DNA from: an uncultured Lachnospiraceae bacterium
Lineage (GTDB): Bacteria > Bacillota > Clostridia > Lachnospirales > Lachnospiraceae
Length of the DNA stretch: 58,084 nucleotides
NCBI GenBank assembly: GCA_949740725.1
Contig: CATJIO010000115.1
Span: 1-58,084 of the forward strand
Direction: 5' to 3'
Part shown: in pieces, positions 1-7,981 of the stretch
Position numbering within the stretch: position 1 is the first letter of the stretch
How the letters are laid out: each line of letters begins with the position of its first letter
The notes under the pieces: generated by a model
Told to the model about the DNA's origin: nothing
The model's input: only the letters and a program-made list of their open reading frames with translations
Databases searched by the model: none
Translations under genes and position numbers: made by a program

Positions 1-1
1 A

Positions 2-127
2 CTGGCAAGCATCCGCGAGAGCATTGAGGATAATGATATCCCATTTAATTTCCAGGGGTCTCCAATCGTTTTGATTACCTCCGGTCTGATGGCGATTGCA
101 TTCTTAGGCTTCTCAGGACTGATTTAA
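2..127 (+). CDS. rnfA: RnfA, C-terminal end only (electron transport complex subunit A)
   Basis: The window opens inside this gene. The visible 41 codons end in a hydrophobic stretch, SGLMAIAFLGFSGLI, typical of the last membrane helix of RnfA/RsxA. It is followed 13 bases later by rnfB, the normal rnf order (rnfE-rnfA-rnfB). RnfA is an integral membrane subunit of the Rnf complex, which couples ferredoxin oxidation by NAD to ion export. Only the tail is present, so family assignment rests on this motif and on the neighbour. Confidence 0.85.
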   Translation: MASIRESIEDNDIPFNFQGSPIVLITSGLMAIAFLGFSGLI

Positions 128-139
128 TTAGGGAGGAAG

Positions 140-931
140 ATGAATATGACAGGTTTGCTTTTAGCGGCGGTCATCATCGGTGCGATCGGTATTATTATCG
201 GTGTGCTCCTGGGGATTGCCAGTGAAGCGTTTAAGGTAGAAGTAGACGAGAAGGAAATCCTGGTCCGCGCCGAGCTGCCCGGCAATAACTGTGGCGGCTG
301 TGGCTTTCCAGGATGTGACGGACTGGCCGCGGCCATCGCAGCCGGAACAGCTCCGGTAAACGGATGCCCGGTAGGCGGCCCTGACGTGGCGGATAAGATC
401 GCCGCTATCATGGGTGTGGAGAGCGGCAGCGCAGATAAAAAGGTGGCTTTTGTCAAGTGCAAGGGCACTTGCGATAAGACGAGAGTGCAGTATAATTATT
501 ACGGCATTGATGACTGTAGCAAGGTAGCGGTGGTTCCCGGAGCTGGGGAGAAGGCCTGCGCTTACGGGTGTATGGGCTATGGCAGCTGCGTGAAGGCCTG
601 CCAGTTTGGCGCCATCCATGTGGTGGACGGCGTGGCTGTGGTGGATAAGGAGAAGTGTGTGGCCTGCGGAAAGTGCGTGGCGGCTTGTCCGAACCATCTC
701 ATCGAGCTGGTGCCTTATAAGGCGGAGCATCTGGTGCAGTGTTCTTCCCACGACAAAGGCAAGGACGTAAAGGCCAAATGCGACAATGGCTGTATCGGCT
801 GTACGCTGTGTACCAAGCAGTGTGAGGCAGGGGCCATCCACATGGATAATAATGTGGCAGTCATTGACTACAACCTATGTACCAACTGCGGGAAGTGCGC
901 GGCTAAGTGTCCGTCGAAGGTGATTTTGTAG
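140..931 (+). CDS. rnfB: RnfB, iron-sulfur subunit of the Rnf ferredoxin:NAD oxidoreductase
   Basis: 263 residues. An N-terminal membrane helix (about residues 4-28) is followed by the Fe-S cluster motif CGGCGFPGCDGLAAA and then by several 4Fe-4S ferredoxin motifs (for example CVACGKCVAACPNH, CIGCTLCTKQCEAGAI and CTNCGKCAAKCP at the C-terminus). In the family RnfB is the entry point for electrons from reduced ferredoxin on the cytoplasmic face. The start is the ATG after GGGAGG at 131-136. It is the last gene of the operon, as a rho-independent terminator follows at 959. Function is family knowledge; the cluster motifs are seen directly. Confidence 0.96.
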   Translation: MNMTGLLLAAVIIGAIGIIIGVLLGIASEAFKVEVDEKEILVRAELPGNNCGGCGFPGCDGLAAAIAAGTAPVNGCPVGGPDVADKIAAIMGVESGSADKKVAFVKCKGTCDKTRVQYNYYGIDDCSKVAVVPGAGEKACAYGCMGYGSCVKACQFGAIHVVDGVAVVDKEKCVACGKCVAACPNHLIELVPYKAEHLVQCSSHDKGKDVKAKCDNGCIGCTLCTKQCEAGAIHMDNNVAVIDYNLCTNCGKCAAKCPSKVIL

Positions 932-958
932 GATGGGATAAAGATTTAGGAAGTTTGG

Positions 959-995
959 AAAAGGCCAGAGCGATTAGGTGCTCTGGCCTTTTCTG
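959..995 (+). terminator. Rho-independent terminator of the rnf operon
   Basis: Perfect stem AAAAGGCCAGAGC (959-971) / GCTCTGGCCTTTT (980-992) with an 8-base loop, ending in a T run. It separates rnfB from the nuclease gene, so the latter must have its own promoter; I see no convincing one in the 40 bases left. Confidence 0.9.
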
Positions 996-1034
996 AAATA
1001 GGCAAAAGAACCGTTGGGGGAAGGAGGCGCAAAA

Positions 1035-3107
1035 GTGAGTATTCAGAACATTGACAATGGTGTGATTACGGTTCAAAAAAAGAGGGCGGAATGGCGGAGA
1101 AAAGGGTGGTCGATCCCCGATTTAAGAGGCGGAAAGAAAATCTGGTTTTCTTTAGTGAAAGAGCTAATTGCCTTGATCGATGATGGACAGGCAAATGATT
1201 TGGATGGATATCCAAATCTCCATGAGGTGGTATCGCCTCAGACGTGGCGTACATATGTTCCGTTTTTAAAGGGAATTGGTCTCGCAAGCAACCAAGGGGG
1301 GATGTTGTCTTTATCCGATGCTGGCAGGCGATTTTGCCAAGATCCCACAAAAAGCTGCCTCGCAGACCTAATACAGGATAAAATACGCTTATTTGGCGAA
1401 ATAGTGGAGCTTCTTAAGGTGTCCCCGGCAACGATTGAAGAGGTGAATCACCAGCTTTGTGAAGCTTATCGGTTAAATTGGAGTAATCTTAGTAATACCC
1501 GGAGAAGAATGGACTGGCTGGAGGTACTGGGCTATATACAATGCGGCGGGAACCATAAATGGGAGACAACAACCGCGGGAAGAGAGGCGTTAGAAGGCTG
1601 GCGCCTTGTTACACCGGAGGTTCTGGAACCTCTCGATTCGGATTCCAGCAGTATAGAGGTTGCTGAGCCGCCAGCAGAAATTGAGATGCTTTTGAAATGC
1701 CTGGTAAATTCGCCGGAGCTACATAAAAAGAGAAGCACTTATAATATTTGGGTTCCCAGCCCTAACCGCATCGAGAATTTGCGCAAGATTACCCAAGCCG
1801 CGTCCGAGCGAATTGGGAAAGGAAATTTTTTTGGATTTATCGAAAAGGAATTTCACCTGAAAACAAGTAGCGTAGAATCAATGTTGCCATTTTTAAAAGT
1901 TTCCGGGCTGATCAAGGAAGTAGGGAGGAATGTTTACCTGGCAACCCCTGGGGCAAAAGCATGGCTGGAAACAGGGAATAATCTGGATTTTATCCGGATT
2001 CTTCATACAAACATGCAGTTTGTGGGAGAAATGATTCAGGCTGCCGCTCATGATATCGTCCGCAATGACCTTTACGCACAGGCCAAATTATATGGTTTAA
2101 ATTCCGAAAAGGCCAGGTGGATTGCGGGATTCTTATTAGAGGCAGGACTTTTAGAAGAAACGCAGTATCTTCACCTAAAGGCGACGCCCATTGGCCTGCG
2201 TTTTGCTGCTGGCCTACCTTTGGCAGAGCCGGCGGCAGGAGAACCCGAGGAAACAGAGCAGCCGGATCAAGGGGAATATGCGGAGGATTCATCTACAGAG
2301 GAGCTTAAACAGCTGATTCACCGCCTTCACCGTGCTTCGCGGGATCCAAGTGCAGAAGGAAAGGCCTCCGGCGCTGCCTTTGAAGAAGCGATTTATCACT
2401 TATTTCGGTTTATGGGATTTGAAGCAGAACGAGTTGGAGGCTCTGGCGACACAGATGTGATTTTACGGTGGCGGGATCGAGAAGGCAAAAGTACGGTAGC
2501 AATCATTGACGGGAAATCAAAGTCAAGTGGCCAGGTTTCTCACGGCGATATAAGCGATGTGGCCATCGATACGCATAAAGAAAAAAATAATGCGGATTAT
2601 GTAGGGATTATCGGTCCTGGTTTCAGCGGTGATACCATACGAAATCATGCGAAGAAAAAAGGATTTGCGTTGATTACGGATGAACAGTTAACAAGAGTTG
2701 CCCATGCTTTCCAGACATTTGGATTAAGCTTACAAGAAATAGCCCTTATCTTCCAAGTGCCTGAAGGCCTCTCCCAACTGGATGAACGGATCGCTTTGAA
2801 GCAAAGGGAACTGGATATGATCTCCACGGTAATTGCAAGGTTTTGCAAGGAGCAGGAAGCATTGGGAAGCCTTTCGCCCCGTGATTTATTCTTATTGCTG
2901 CACGATACCGATATTTCTCCCTCCCTGAAGGAGCTGATCAGCATATTCGAAACCCTTTCCAGCCCGGAAATCGGAATCTTGCGAGCGATAGACAGCTCCC
3001 GCTCTTCAGAAAATACCACGTATCTCCTCAATGATACAAAAAGGGCGATCAATCGACTTCGGGCTTTGGCATCTGCTGTGGAAAAAGGGGTAATCTTCGG
3101 GAAATAG
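1035..3107 (+). CDS. FokI-like restriction endonuclease (winged-helix repeats plus PD-(D/E)XK nuclease), no methylase partner
   Basis: 690 residues from GTG 1035, chosen because AAGGAGG (1021-1027) sits 7 bases upstream; an in-frame TTG at 1014 has no ribosome site. Residues 1-400 look like successive winged-helix modules (for example around WRTYVPFLKGIGLAS and SSVESMLPFLKVSGLI). The C-terminal third has a nuclease core: FEEAIYHLF (E450/E451), GGSGDTDVIL (D472/D474), VAIIDGKSKS (D492, K494). The order and the trailing region NADYVGIIGPGF...ITDEQL resemble the cleavage domain of FokI-type type IIS enzymes. No methyltransferase or second restriction subunit lies nearby, so it may be an orphan, a modification-dependent enzyme or a nickase. 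The nuclease fold is fairly sure; target and role are not. Confidence 0.7.
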   Translation: MSIQNIDNGVITVQKKRAEWRRKGWSIPDLRGGKKIWFSLVKELIALIDDGQANDLDGYPNLHEVVSPQTWRTYVPFLKGIGLASNQGGMLSLSDAGRRFCQDPTKSCLADLIQDKIRLFGEIVELLKVSPATIEEVNHQLCEAYRLNWSNLSNTRRRMDWLEVLGYIQCGGNHKWETTTAGREALEGWRLVTPEVLEPLDSDSSSIEVAEPPAEIEMLLKCLVNSPELHKKRSTYNIWVPSPNRIENLRKITQAASERIGKGNFFGFIEKEFHLKTSSVESMLPFLKVSGLIKEVGRNVYLATPGAKAWLETGNNLDFIRILHTNMQFVGEMIQAAAHDIVRNDLYAQAKLYGLNSEKARWIAGFLLEAGLLEETQYLHLKATPIGLRFAAGLPLAEPAAGEPEETEQPDQGEYAEDSSTEELKQLIHRLHRASRDPSAEGKASGAAFEEAIYHLFRFMGFEAERVGGSGDTDVILRWRDREGKSTVAIIDGKSKSSGQVSHGDISDVAIDTHKEKNNADYVGIIGPGFSGDTIRNHAKKKGFALITDEQLTRVAHAFQTFGLSLQEIALIFQVPEGLSQLDERIALKQRELDMISTVIARFCKEQEALGSLSPRDLFLLLHDTDISPSLKELISIFETLSSPEIGILRAIDSSRSSENTTYLLNDTKRAINRLRALASAVEKGVIFGK

Positions 3108-3144
3108 AAACTGCCGCATAAAGATCCCCTTTATGCGGCAGTTT
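3108..3144. terminator. Bidirectional terminator between the nuclease gene and tRNA-Ala
   Basis: A 16-bp perfect stem, AAACTGCCGCATAAAG (3108-3123) / CTTTATGCGGCAGTTT (3129-3144), starts immediately after the stop codon. A-rich on one side and T-rich on the other, it can end both the plus-strand nuclease transcript and the minus-strand tRNA transcript. Confidence 0.85.
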
Positions 3145-3147
3145 ACG

Positions 3148-3220
3148 TGGAGCATACGGGACTCGAACCCGTGGCCTCCACACTGCCAGTGTGGCGCGCT
3201 CCCAGCTGCGCTAATGCCCC
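3148..3220 (-). tRNA. tRNA-Ala (anticodon GGC)
   Basis: On the minus strand the sequence folds as a complete cloverleaf: acceptor GGGGCAT/ATGCTCC, D arm with GCGC/GCGC, anticodon stem CCACA/TGTGG with loop CTGGCAG (anticodon GGC), and T arm ACGGG-TTCGAGT-CCCGT. The third acceptor pair is G-U, the identity element of alanine tRNAs. The 3' CCA is not encoded (discriminator A, then CGT), as is common in Clostridia. Confidence 0.95.
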
Positions 3221-3287
3221 AAACACAGGTAGTATAGCATAAAATACGACATTTGTAAACGAGAAATTTAAAGTTTTGAACAAAATC

Positions 3288-3317
3288 TTTGCAAACCACT
3301 TACGCCTGTAGTAAAAT
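3288..3317 (+). promoter_or_regulatory. Putative sigma-A promoter of the HAD phosphatase gene
   Basis: TTTGCA (3288-3293), an 18-base spacer, TAAAAT (3312-3317), about 40 bases before the chosen start. Read from consensus only. Confidence 0.5.
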
Positions 3318-3357
3318 AAACCAAGCGGTAAATAGCAAAAGATGGAGGACAAGAACA

Positions 3358-4032
3358 ATGAAGGATAATTACCGATGCGGTATTTTTGATTTAGATGGAA
3401 CGATTATCAACACCATTCACGCCCTGACCTATACAACAAACCTGGTAATGGCCCGATTTGGCCTGGGGCCCTTGACAGAGGAGCAAATGAAGAAAATCGT
3501 GGGGGACGGCTATCGGATGCAGATGGAGCGCAGCCTAATAGCCTGCGGAGATAAAGAGCTTGTACATCTGGAAGAATCTTTTCCGATTTATCAGGAGCTG
3601 TTTCGGGAAAATTGTTTGTATCAGCTGGAGCCTTATGAAGGGATGCAGAAGATGCTGGATGGGATGAAGGCAGCTGGGATGAAGCTGGCAGTGCTGACCA
3701 ATAAACCCCACGACCGCGGCGTGGAGAGTGTGGAAGCGGTATATGGGAAGGGATACTTTGATTACATTTTGGGAGAGAAGGAAGGGATACCAAAGAAACC
3801 AGATCCAACTGGGGTATATCTGGTGCTGGAGGCCCTCGGGATGAAGCCGGAGGAGTGCCTTTACCTGGGGGATACGAATACAGATATGCGCACCGCGGCT
3901 AATGCTGGACTGGATGCGGTGGGGGCTGTATGGGGATTCCGGGAAAGGGAGGAGCTGGAGGCATTTCATCCTAAATTTTTAGCGGATTGCCCATTGGATG
4001 TGGTAAAAATGCTGGGTTTGTTTTCTATTTAA
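3358..4032 (+). CDS. HAD-family hydrolase, phosphoglycolate phosphatase-like
   Basis: 224 residues from ATG 3358, which has GGAGG at 3344-3348; upstream codons to 3289 lie inside the promoter and lack a ribosome site. All four HAD motifs are present: I FDLDGT, II LTNKP, III the lysine in GIPKKPDP, IV YLGDTNTDM. An alpha-helical cap (about residues 18-85) makes it subfamily IA, like Gph and PpaX. The usual substrates are small phosphates such as 2-phosphoglycolate; the exact one cannot be read from the sequence. It is a single gene, not obviously co-transcribed with the next. Confidence 0.85.
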   Translation: MKDNYRCGIFDLDGTIINTIHALTYTTNLVMARFGLGPLTEEQMKKIVGDGYRMQMERSLIACGDKELVHLEESFPIYQELFRENCLYQLEPYEGMQKMLDGMKAAGMKLAVLTNKPHDRGVESVEAVYGKGYFDYILGEKEGIPKKPDPTGVYLVLEALGMKPEECLYLGDTNTDMRTAANAGLDAVGAVWGFREREELEAFHPKFLADCPLDVVKMLGLFSI

Positions 4033-4064
4033 GGAAACTGTAAGACACTGTAATAGGAATGGCC

Positions 4065-4092
4065 TTGTTTTTTTTCACGAAACCCGTATAAT
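4065..4092 (+). promoter_or_regulatory. Promoter of the DUF5722 gene
   Basis: TTGTTT (4065-4070), 16-base spacer, perfect TATAAT (4087-4092), 59 bases before the start codon at 4151. Confidence 0.65.
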
Positions 4093-4105
4093 AGGCTCAT
4101 GGTAA

Positions 4106-4128
4106 GGGCGCGTTCAGGCAGAGCGCCC
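4106..4128 (+). other. Leader hairpin before the DUF5722 gene
   Basis: GGGCGC (4106-4111) / GCGCCC (4123-4128), 11-base loop, in the 5' untranslated region between the -10 box and the ribosome site. No T run follows, so it is not a terminator; it may stabilise the transcript. Role unknown. Confidence 0.45.
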
Positions 4129-4150
4129 GAACATGAGAATGGAGGACATG

Positions 4151-5839
4151 ATGAAAAGTTTTTTTGAACGAGTGAAGACAAAGTTTGGCGCATTTCTTTG
4201 GGTTGCCTTAGCAGCGCTTTTGATGGCGCTGAATTTTGGCGTGAGAATCGTCCGGGCGGAGGCAGTCATCCCCACTGAGCAGGTGGTTATTTCCTCGGTA
4301 ATCCAGGGAGAACAGGTACAGATAACTGGGGTGAATGTGGGCGGTATATCGGCCAATGATGGCCAGTTTTACCTCTTTGAGCTGCAGCCCTATGAGGATA
4401 GCATCGGTCTGCGGACAGATTATGTGGCGACGGCGGTAAAGGGGGCAGAGTTTTCCTTTTCCATTCCGTTAAACCAGAATACAGCCGCCAGCCGCCTGTA
4501 TTCTAAGTTTGTTGCCGCGGTTTGGGATGGAGAAAAGTATGTGGCGGTGAGCCAGCCTTCCTACATCACCAATCCGGAGGTAGTGGCGAAAAATCAGAAT
4601 CCCTTTAAGACCCCATTGACGAAGAAGGGGCTCCTCATCGAGCCTTCTATGCTGGATGATGCCTTTAATCTGGGCGTGAAGCATGTGATTGTGAATTTTC
4701 CCTTTCAGTTTATCCTGGGATCAGGGATTGACTATGAATATGAGGGAAAGACTTATCATTTTAATAAAGCCCTGCTGGATGAGTACGATAAAGTAGTCCG
4801 GAATATGACGGCGAAGGACCTGTCTGTGACTGCCGTGATTCTGAACAGCTGGAATCCGGCCACACCGGATCTGTATTATCCAGGGATGGAGCAGCAGGCG
4901 GGGGTATATTATTATCTGTTTAATGCTTCCACTCAAGCCGGCTTCGAGGATATCAAGGCCATTGCCTCATTTCTGGCAGAGCATTACAGCGGCATCGGGA
5001 ATGGAAAGGTTTCTAACTGGATCATTGGCAATGAGATCAATAACCAGGAGTGGAACTATATCGGCCCGATGGCTCTGGATCAATATGTGGCGGAATACGA
5101 GCGGGCTTTCCGGGTATTCTACACAGCCATTAAGAGCACCAGCGCCAATGACCGGGTGTATTTTTCCACAGATTTTTACTGGAATTATCAGGGAAACGGT
5201 ACAACGAAATATGGGGCTAAGGAGATAGTAGACAGCTTTAATGCTAGGATTAAGGCAGGGGGACAGATCGACTGGAATCTGGCCTATCACCCTTATTCCT
5301 TCCCCATGACTGAGCCGGAATTCTGGGATGACGAGGCCACTGGTCTGGTCAACTGGACCGACCAGTCCCCGATTATTAATATCAGTAATCTGAGTGTGCT
5401 GACGGATTATTTCCAGAAGCCGGATCTGCTCACTGCTTCTGGACAAGTGCGACATATCATCCTGTCAGAGCAGGGTTTTACCTCAGTCAGTGCAACCAGG
5501 GGAAACTGTGAGGATCTCCAAGCGGCGGCCATCGCCTATGCCTACTATATTGCGGACAGTAATCCCTATATTGACGCATTTATCATGAGCCGTCAGGTAG
5601 ATGCTCCGTCGGAGGCGAGGCTCTCTGCCTGCTTCGGGCTGTATCAGTGCGATATGAACCAGGAGGCCAGCGTGGCCACCAGGATGAAGAAGAGCTATGA
5701 GGTATACCGGAATATTGACAAAAGCGGGAAGACCTTGGAGGCGACCAAGTTTGCCAAGGAGCTTTTGGGGATTGAGCACTGGTATGATGTGATTCCCGAT
5801 TTCCGCTGGAGAGGTCTAGAGAAGCGGACGCAGAATTAA
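4151..5839 (+). CDS. Secreted TIM-barrel glycosidase-like protein (DUF5722)
   Basis: 562 residues from ATG 4151, the best placed of three in-frame ATGs (4133, 4148, 4151) behind GGAGG at 4141-4145. A signal peptide is clear: basic MKSFFERVKTK, hydrophobic FLWVALAALLMALNF and a likely cut near VRAEA. An N-terminal beta region is followed from about residue 150 by a clan GH-A-like barrel. The NE pair in WIIGNEINNQ would be the acid/base and the Glu of ILSEQGF the nucleophile, as in GH5/GH39-like enzymes. It is probably exported and may act on polysaccharide, but no substrate is known for DUF5722. It stands alone between its own promoter and terminator. Confidence 0.8.
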   Translation: MKSFFERVKTKFGAFLWVALAALLMALNFGVRIVRAEAVIPTEQVVISSVIQGEQVQITGVNVGGISANDGQFYLFELQPYEDSIGLRTDYVATAVKGAEFSFSIPLNQNTAASRLYSKFVAAVWDGEKYVAVSQPSYITNPEVVAKNQNPFKTPLTKKGLLIEPSMLDDAFNLGVKHVIVNFPFQFILGSGIDYEYEGKTYHFNKALLDEYDKVVRNMTAKDLSVTAVILNSWNPATPDLYYPGMEQQAGVYYYLFNASTQAGFEDIKAIASFLAEHYSGIGNGKVSNWIIGNEINNQEWNYIGPMALDQYVAEYERAFRVFYTAIKSTSANDRVYFSTDFYWNYQGNGTTKYGAKEIVDSFNARIKAGGQIDWNLAYHPYSFPMTEPEFWDDEATGLVNWTDQSPIINISNLSVLTDYFQKPDLLTASGQVRHIILSEQGFTSVSATRGNCEDLQAAAIAYAYYIADSNPYIDAFIMSRQVDAPSEARLSACFGLYQCDMNQEASVATRMKKSYEVYRNIDKSGKTLEATKFAKELLGIEHWYDVIPDFRWRGLEKRTQN

Positions 5840-5890
5840 AGATAAATCGGACAGAGGGGCAGGAAGATATCCCTTTGAACGACTGCAGAT

Positions 5891-5948
5891 AGAGAGAAAT
5901 CTGTTGTACATGGAAGGATCCATGTATGGCGGGTTTCTCTCTTTTTCT
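5891..5948 (+). terminator. Terminator after the DUF5722 gene
   Basis: A long interrupted stem: AGAGAGAAAtC and GTACATGG pair with CCATGTATgg and GGTTTCTCTCT, followed by TTTTTC. It ends 20 bases before the cooS promoter. Confidence 0.75.
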
Positions 5949-5968
5949 GTATTTTTCCTAAAATAACA

Positions 5969-5997
5969 TTGTAAATTGTGAATATTTATAGTAAAAT
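5969..5997 (+). promoter_or_regulatory. Putative promoter of the cooS operon
   Basis: TTGTAA (5969-5974), 17-base spacer, TAAAAT (5992-5997). The spacer contains TTGTGAATATTT, which resembles half of a Rex operator, but no complete dyad is present. Confidence 0.55.
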
Positions 5998-6079
5998 TAA
6001 CCTAAATGTGAAATCGTTAAAAGGAATACTACGATTGACAGGAAGAAAGTGGTTAAAACGATAAATACAAGGAGGAACG

Positions 6080-7966
6080 ATGATGAATCAATGCTATGGA
6101 TGTAGCACTTGTAAAAGTGCAGACAAGTCTCTGGAGGGCTATATTGCAGGGCTTCCCATGGAGACCTCCCATCACCGGGTGGAAGGACAGAGCACGAAAT
6201 GCGCCTTTGGCCTGCAGGGAATATGCTGTCGGTTGTGCGCCAACGGGCCATGCCGGATTACGCCGGAGGCCCCCAGAGGGATATGCGGAGCCAATGCAGA
6301 TACTATTGTGGCGCGGAATCTTCTCCGGGCAGTGGCTTCCGGATCCGGCTGCTACATTCATGTGGTGGAAAATACAGCCTTAAATGTGAAGAATACGGCG
6401 AAGACCAAAGGGGAGATCAAAGGTGTAAATACACTGAACCGCCTGGCAGCTATCTTTGGGATCCAGGAGGAGGATGTACATAAGCGGGCGGAGCTGGTGG
6501 CGGATGCTGTGCTGAAGGATTTGTATCTGCCAGAGTATGAGAAAATGGAGCTTACCGAAAAGATGGCTTATGCCCCCCGTTATGAGAAGTGGAAAGAGTT
6601 GGGGATTTTGCCTGGCGGCGCCAAGTCCGAGGTATTTCATGGGGTGGTAAAGTGCTCCACCAACTTAAATTCTGACCCAGTGAATATGCTGCTGGATTGC
6701 CTGAAGTTGGGGATATCTACAGGAATCTACGGCCTGGTGCTGACTAATTTGTTAAATGATGTGGTGCTGGGAGAGCCTGAGATCCGTCTGGCTCCGGTAG
6801 GGCTGCGGGTCATTGATCCGGATTATATCAATATCATGATCACAGGGCATCAGCACTCAATGTTTACGCTGCTCCAGAAGCGGCTGGCGGACGAGGATGT
6901 GAAGGAAAAGGCCAGGAAGGCTGGAGCTAAAGGCTTTAAGCTGGTAGGCTGTACCTGTGTGGGCCAGGATTTGCAGCTGAGGGGAGCCCACTACACCGAG
7001 GTATTTGATGGTCATGCGGGGAATAACTATACCAGCGAGGCCATTCTTGCCACCGGCGGGATCGACGCGGTGATTTCGGAGTTTAACTGTACCCTCCCCG
7101 GAATCGAGCCTATCTGTGATGAGCTGAAGATCAAACAGATCTGCATTGACAATGTAGCGAAGAAGGCCAATGCTCAGCTGAAGGAATTTGATTTTGAAAG
7201 CCGCCCCGCTGTGACGGAGGAGATTATCGACGAGGTGGTGGAGGCCTACCTGGCGCGCCGGGGCAGCGTGCCGATGAATCTGTTAGAGGATCACGGCAAT
7301 GAGAATACGCTTACCGGTGTCAGCGAGGTTTCCCTGAAGGAATTTTTCGGAGGCAGCTGGCAACCGTTGATCGATCTCATTGTTTCCGGTGAGATTAAAG
7401 GGGTGGCCGGGGTGGTAGGCTGCTCTAATCTTACTGCCGGGGGACATGATGTGCTCACGGTGGAGCTGGTGAAGGAACTGATTTCCAGAGATATTCTGGT
7501 GCTGACAGCAGGCTGCTCTTCCGGCGGCATCGAAAACTGCGGGCTGATGACACCGGAGGCAGCCAGGCTTGCAGGGCCCAGGCTGCGGGCGGTATGCGAG
7601 AAGCTTCAGATCCCGCCGGTGCTGAATTTCGGCCCTTGTCTGGCCATTGGGCGTCTGGAGATCGTGGCCACAGAGCTGGCAGAAGCCTTGAAGGTGGATC
7701 TGCCTCAGCTTCCTCTGGTGCTCTCCGCGGCACAGTGGCTGGAGGAACAGGCTCTGGCGGATGGCTGTTATGGACTTGCCCTGGGCCTGCCGCTGCATTT
7801 AGGCCTGCCGCCGTTTGTGACAGGGAGCAAGGTGGCGGTACAGGTGTTGACTGAGGAGATGAAGAGTCTGACCGGAGGCCAGGTCATCATCAATGGAGAC
7901 GCCGGGGAATCTGCGGACATTCTGGAGAAGATTATATTGGAAAAGCGTGCGGGGCTGAACATATAG
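6080..7966 (+). CDS. cooS: Carbon monoxide dehydrogenase catalytic subunit, divergent CooS
   Basis: 628 residues behind AAGGAGG. D- and B-cluster cysteines are intact in CAFGLQGICCRLCANGPCRI (C41, C49, C50, C53, C58) with C69 in RGICGA. C-cluster ligands align with the Ni-Fe-S site of canonical enzymes: H257 (TGHQHS), C293 (GCTCVGQDL), C337 (EFNCTLP), C448 (VVGCSN), C479 (LTAGCSSGG), C520 (NFGPCLAIGR). Three differences stand out. The catalytic Lys of the usual EKAVAIG motif is Gln557 (EEQALADG). The usual histidine ladder is reduced to CYIHVVEN. The GSCVDNSR motif is GPCLAIGR. It is therefore a real CooS homologue with all metal ligands, but CO:CO2 chemistry is not certain. It is followed 15 bases later by its likely redox partner. 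No cooC nickel chaperone or acetyl-CoA synthase lies nearby. Confidence 0.88.
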   Translation: MMNQCYGCSTCKSADKSLEGYIAGLPMETSHHRVEGQSTKCAFGLQGICCRLCANGPCRITPEAPRGICGANADTIVARNLLRAVASGSGCYIHVVENTALNVKNTAKTKGEIKGVNTLNRLAAIFGIQEEDVHKRAELVADAVLKDLYLPEYEKMELTEKMAYAPRYEKWKELGILPGGAKSEVFHGVVKCSTNLNSDPVNMLLDCLKLGISTGIYGLVLTNLLNDVVLGEPEIRLAPVGLRVIDPDYINIMITGHQHSMFTLLQKRLADEDVKEKARKAGAKGFKLVGCTCVGQDLQLRGAHYTEVFDGHAGNNYTSEAILATGGIDAVISEFNCTLPGIEPICDELKIKQICIDNVAKKANAQLKEFDFESRPAVTEEIIDEVVEAYLARRGSVPMNLLEDHGNENTLTGVSEVSLKEFFGGSWQPLIDLIVSGEIKGVAGVVGCSNLTAGGHDVLTVELVKELISRDILVLTAGCSSGGIENCGLMTPEAARLAGPRLRAVCEKLQIPPVLNFGPCLAIGRLEIVATELAEALKVDLPQLPLVLSAAQWLEEQALADGCYGLALGLPLHLGLPPFVTGSKVAVQVLTEEMKSLTGGQVIINGDAGESADILEKIILEKRAGLNI

Positions 7967-7981
7967 AAGGAGGTGGCGGAT

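Noticed and set aside
3006-3358. Minus-strand open frames across the tRNA-Ala region
   Set aside because: They read through the tRNA and a terminator; no ribosome site.
5975-5990. Rex operator in the cooS promoter (TTGTGAATATTTATAG)
   Set aside because: Only one half-site is good; the second half does not pair.
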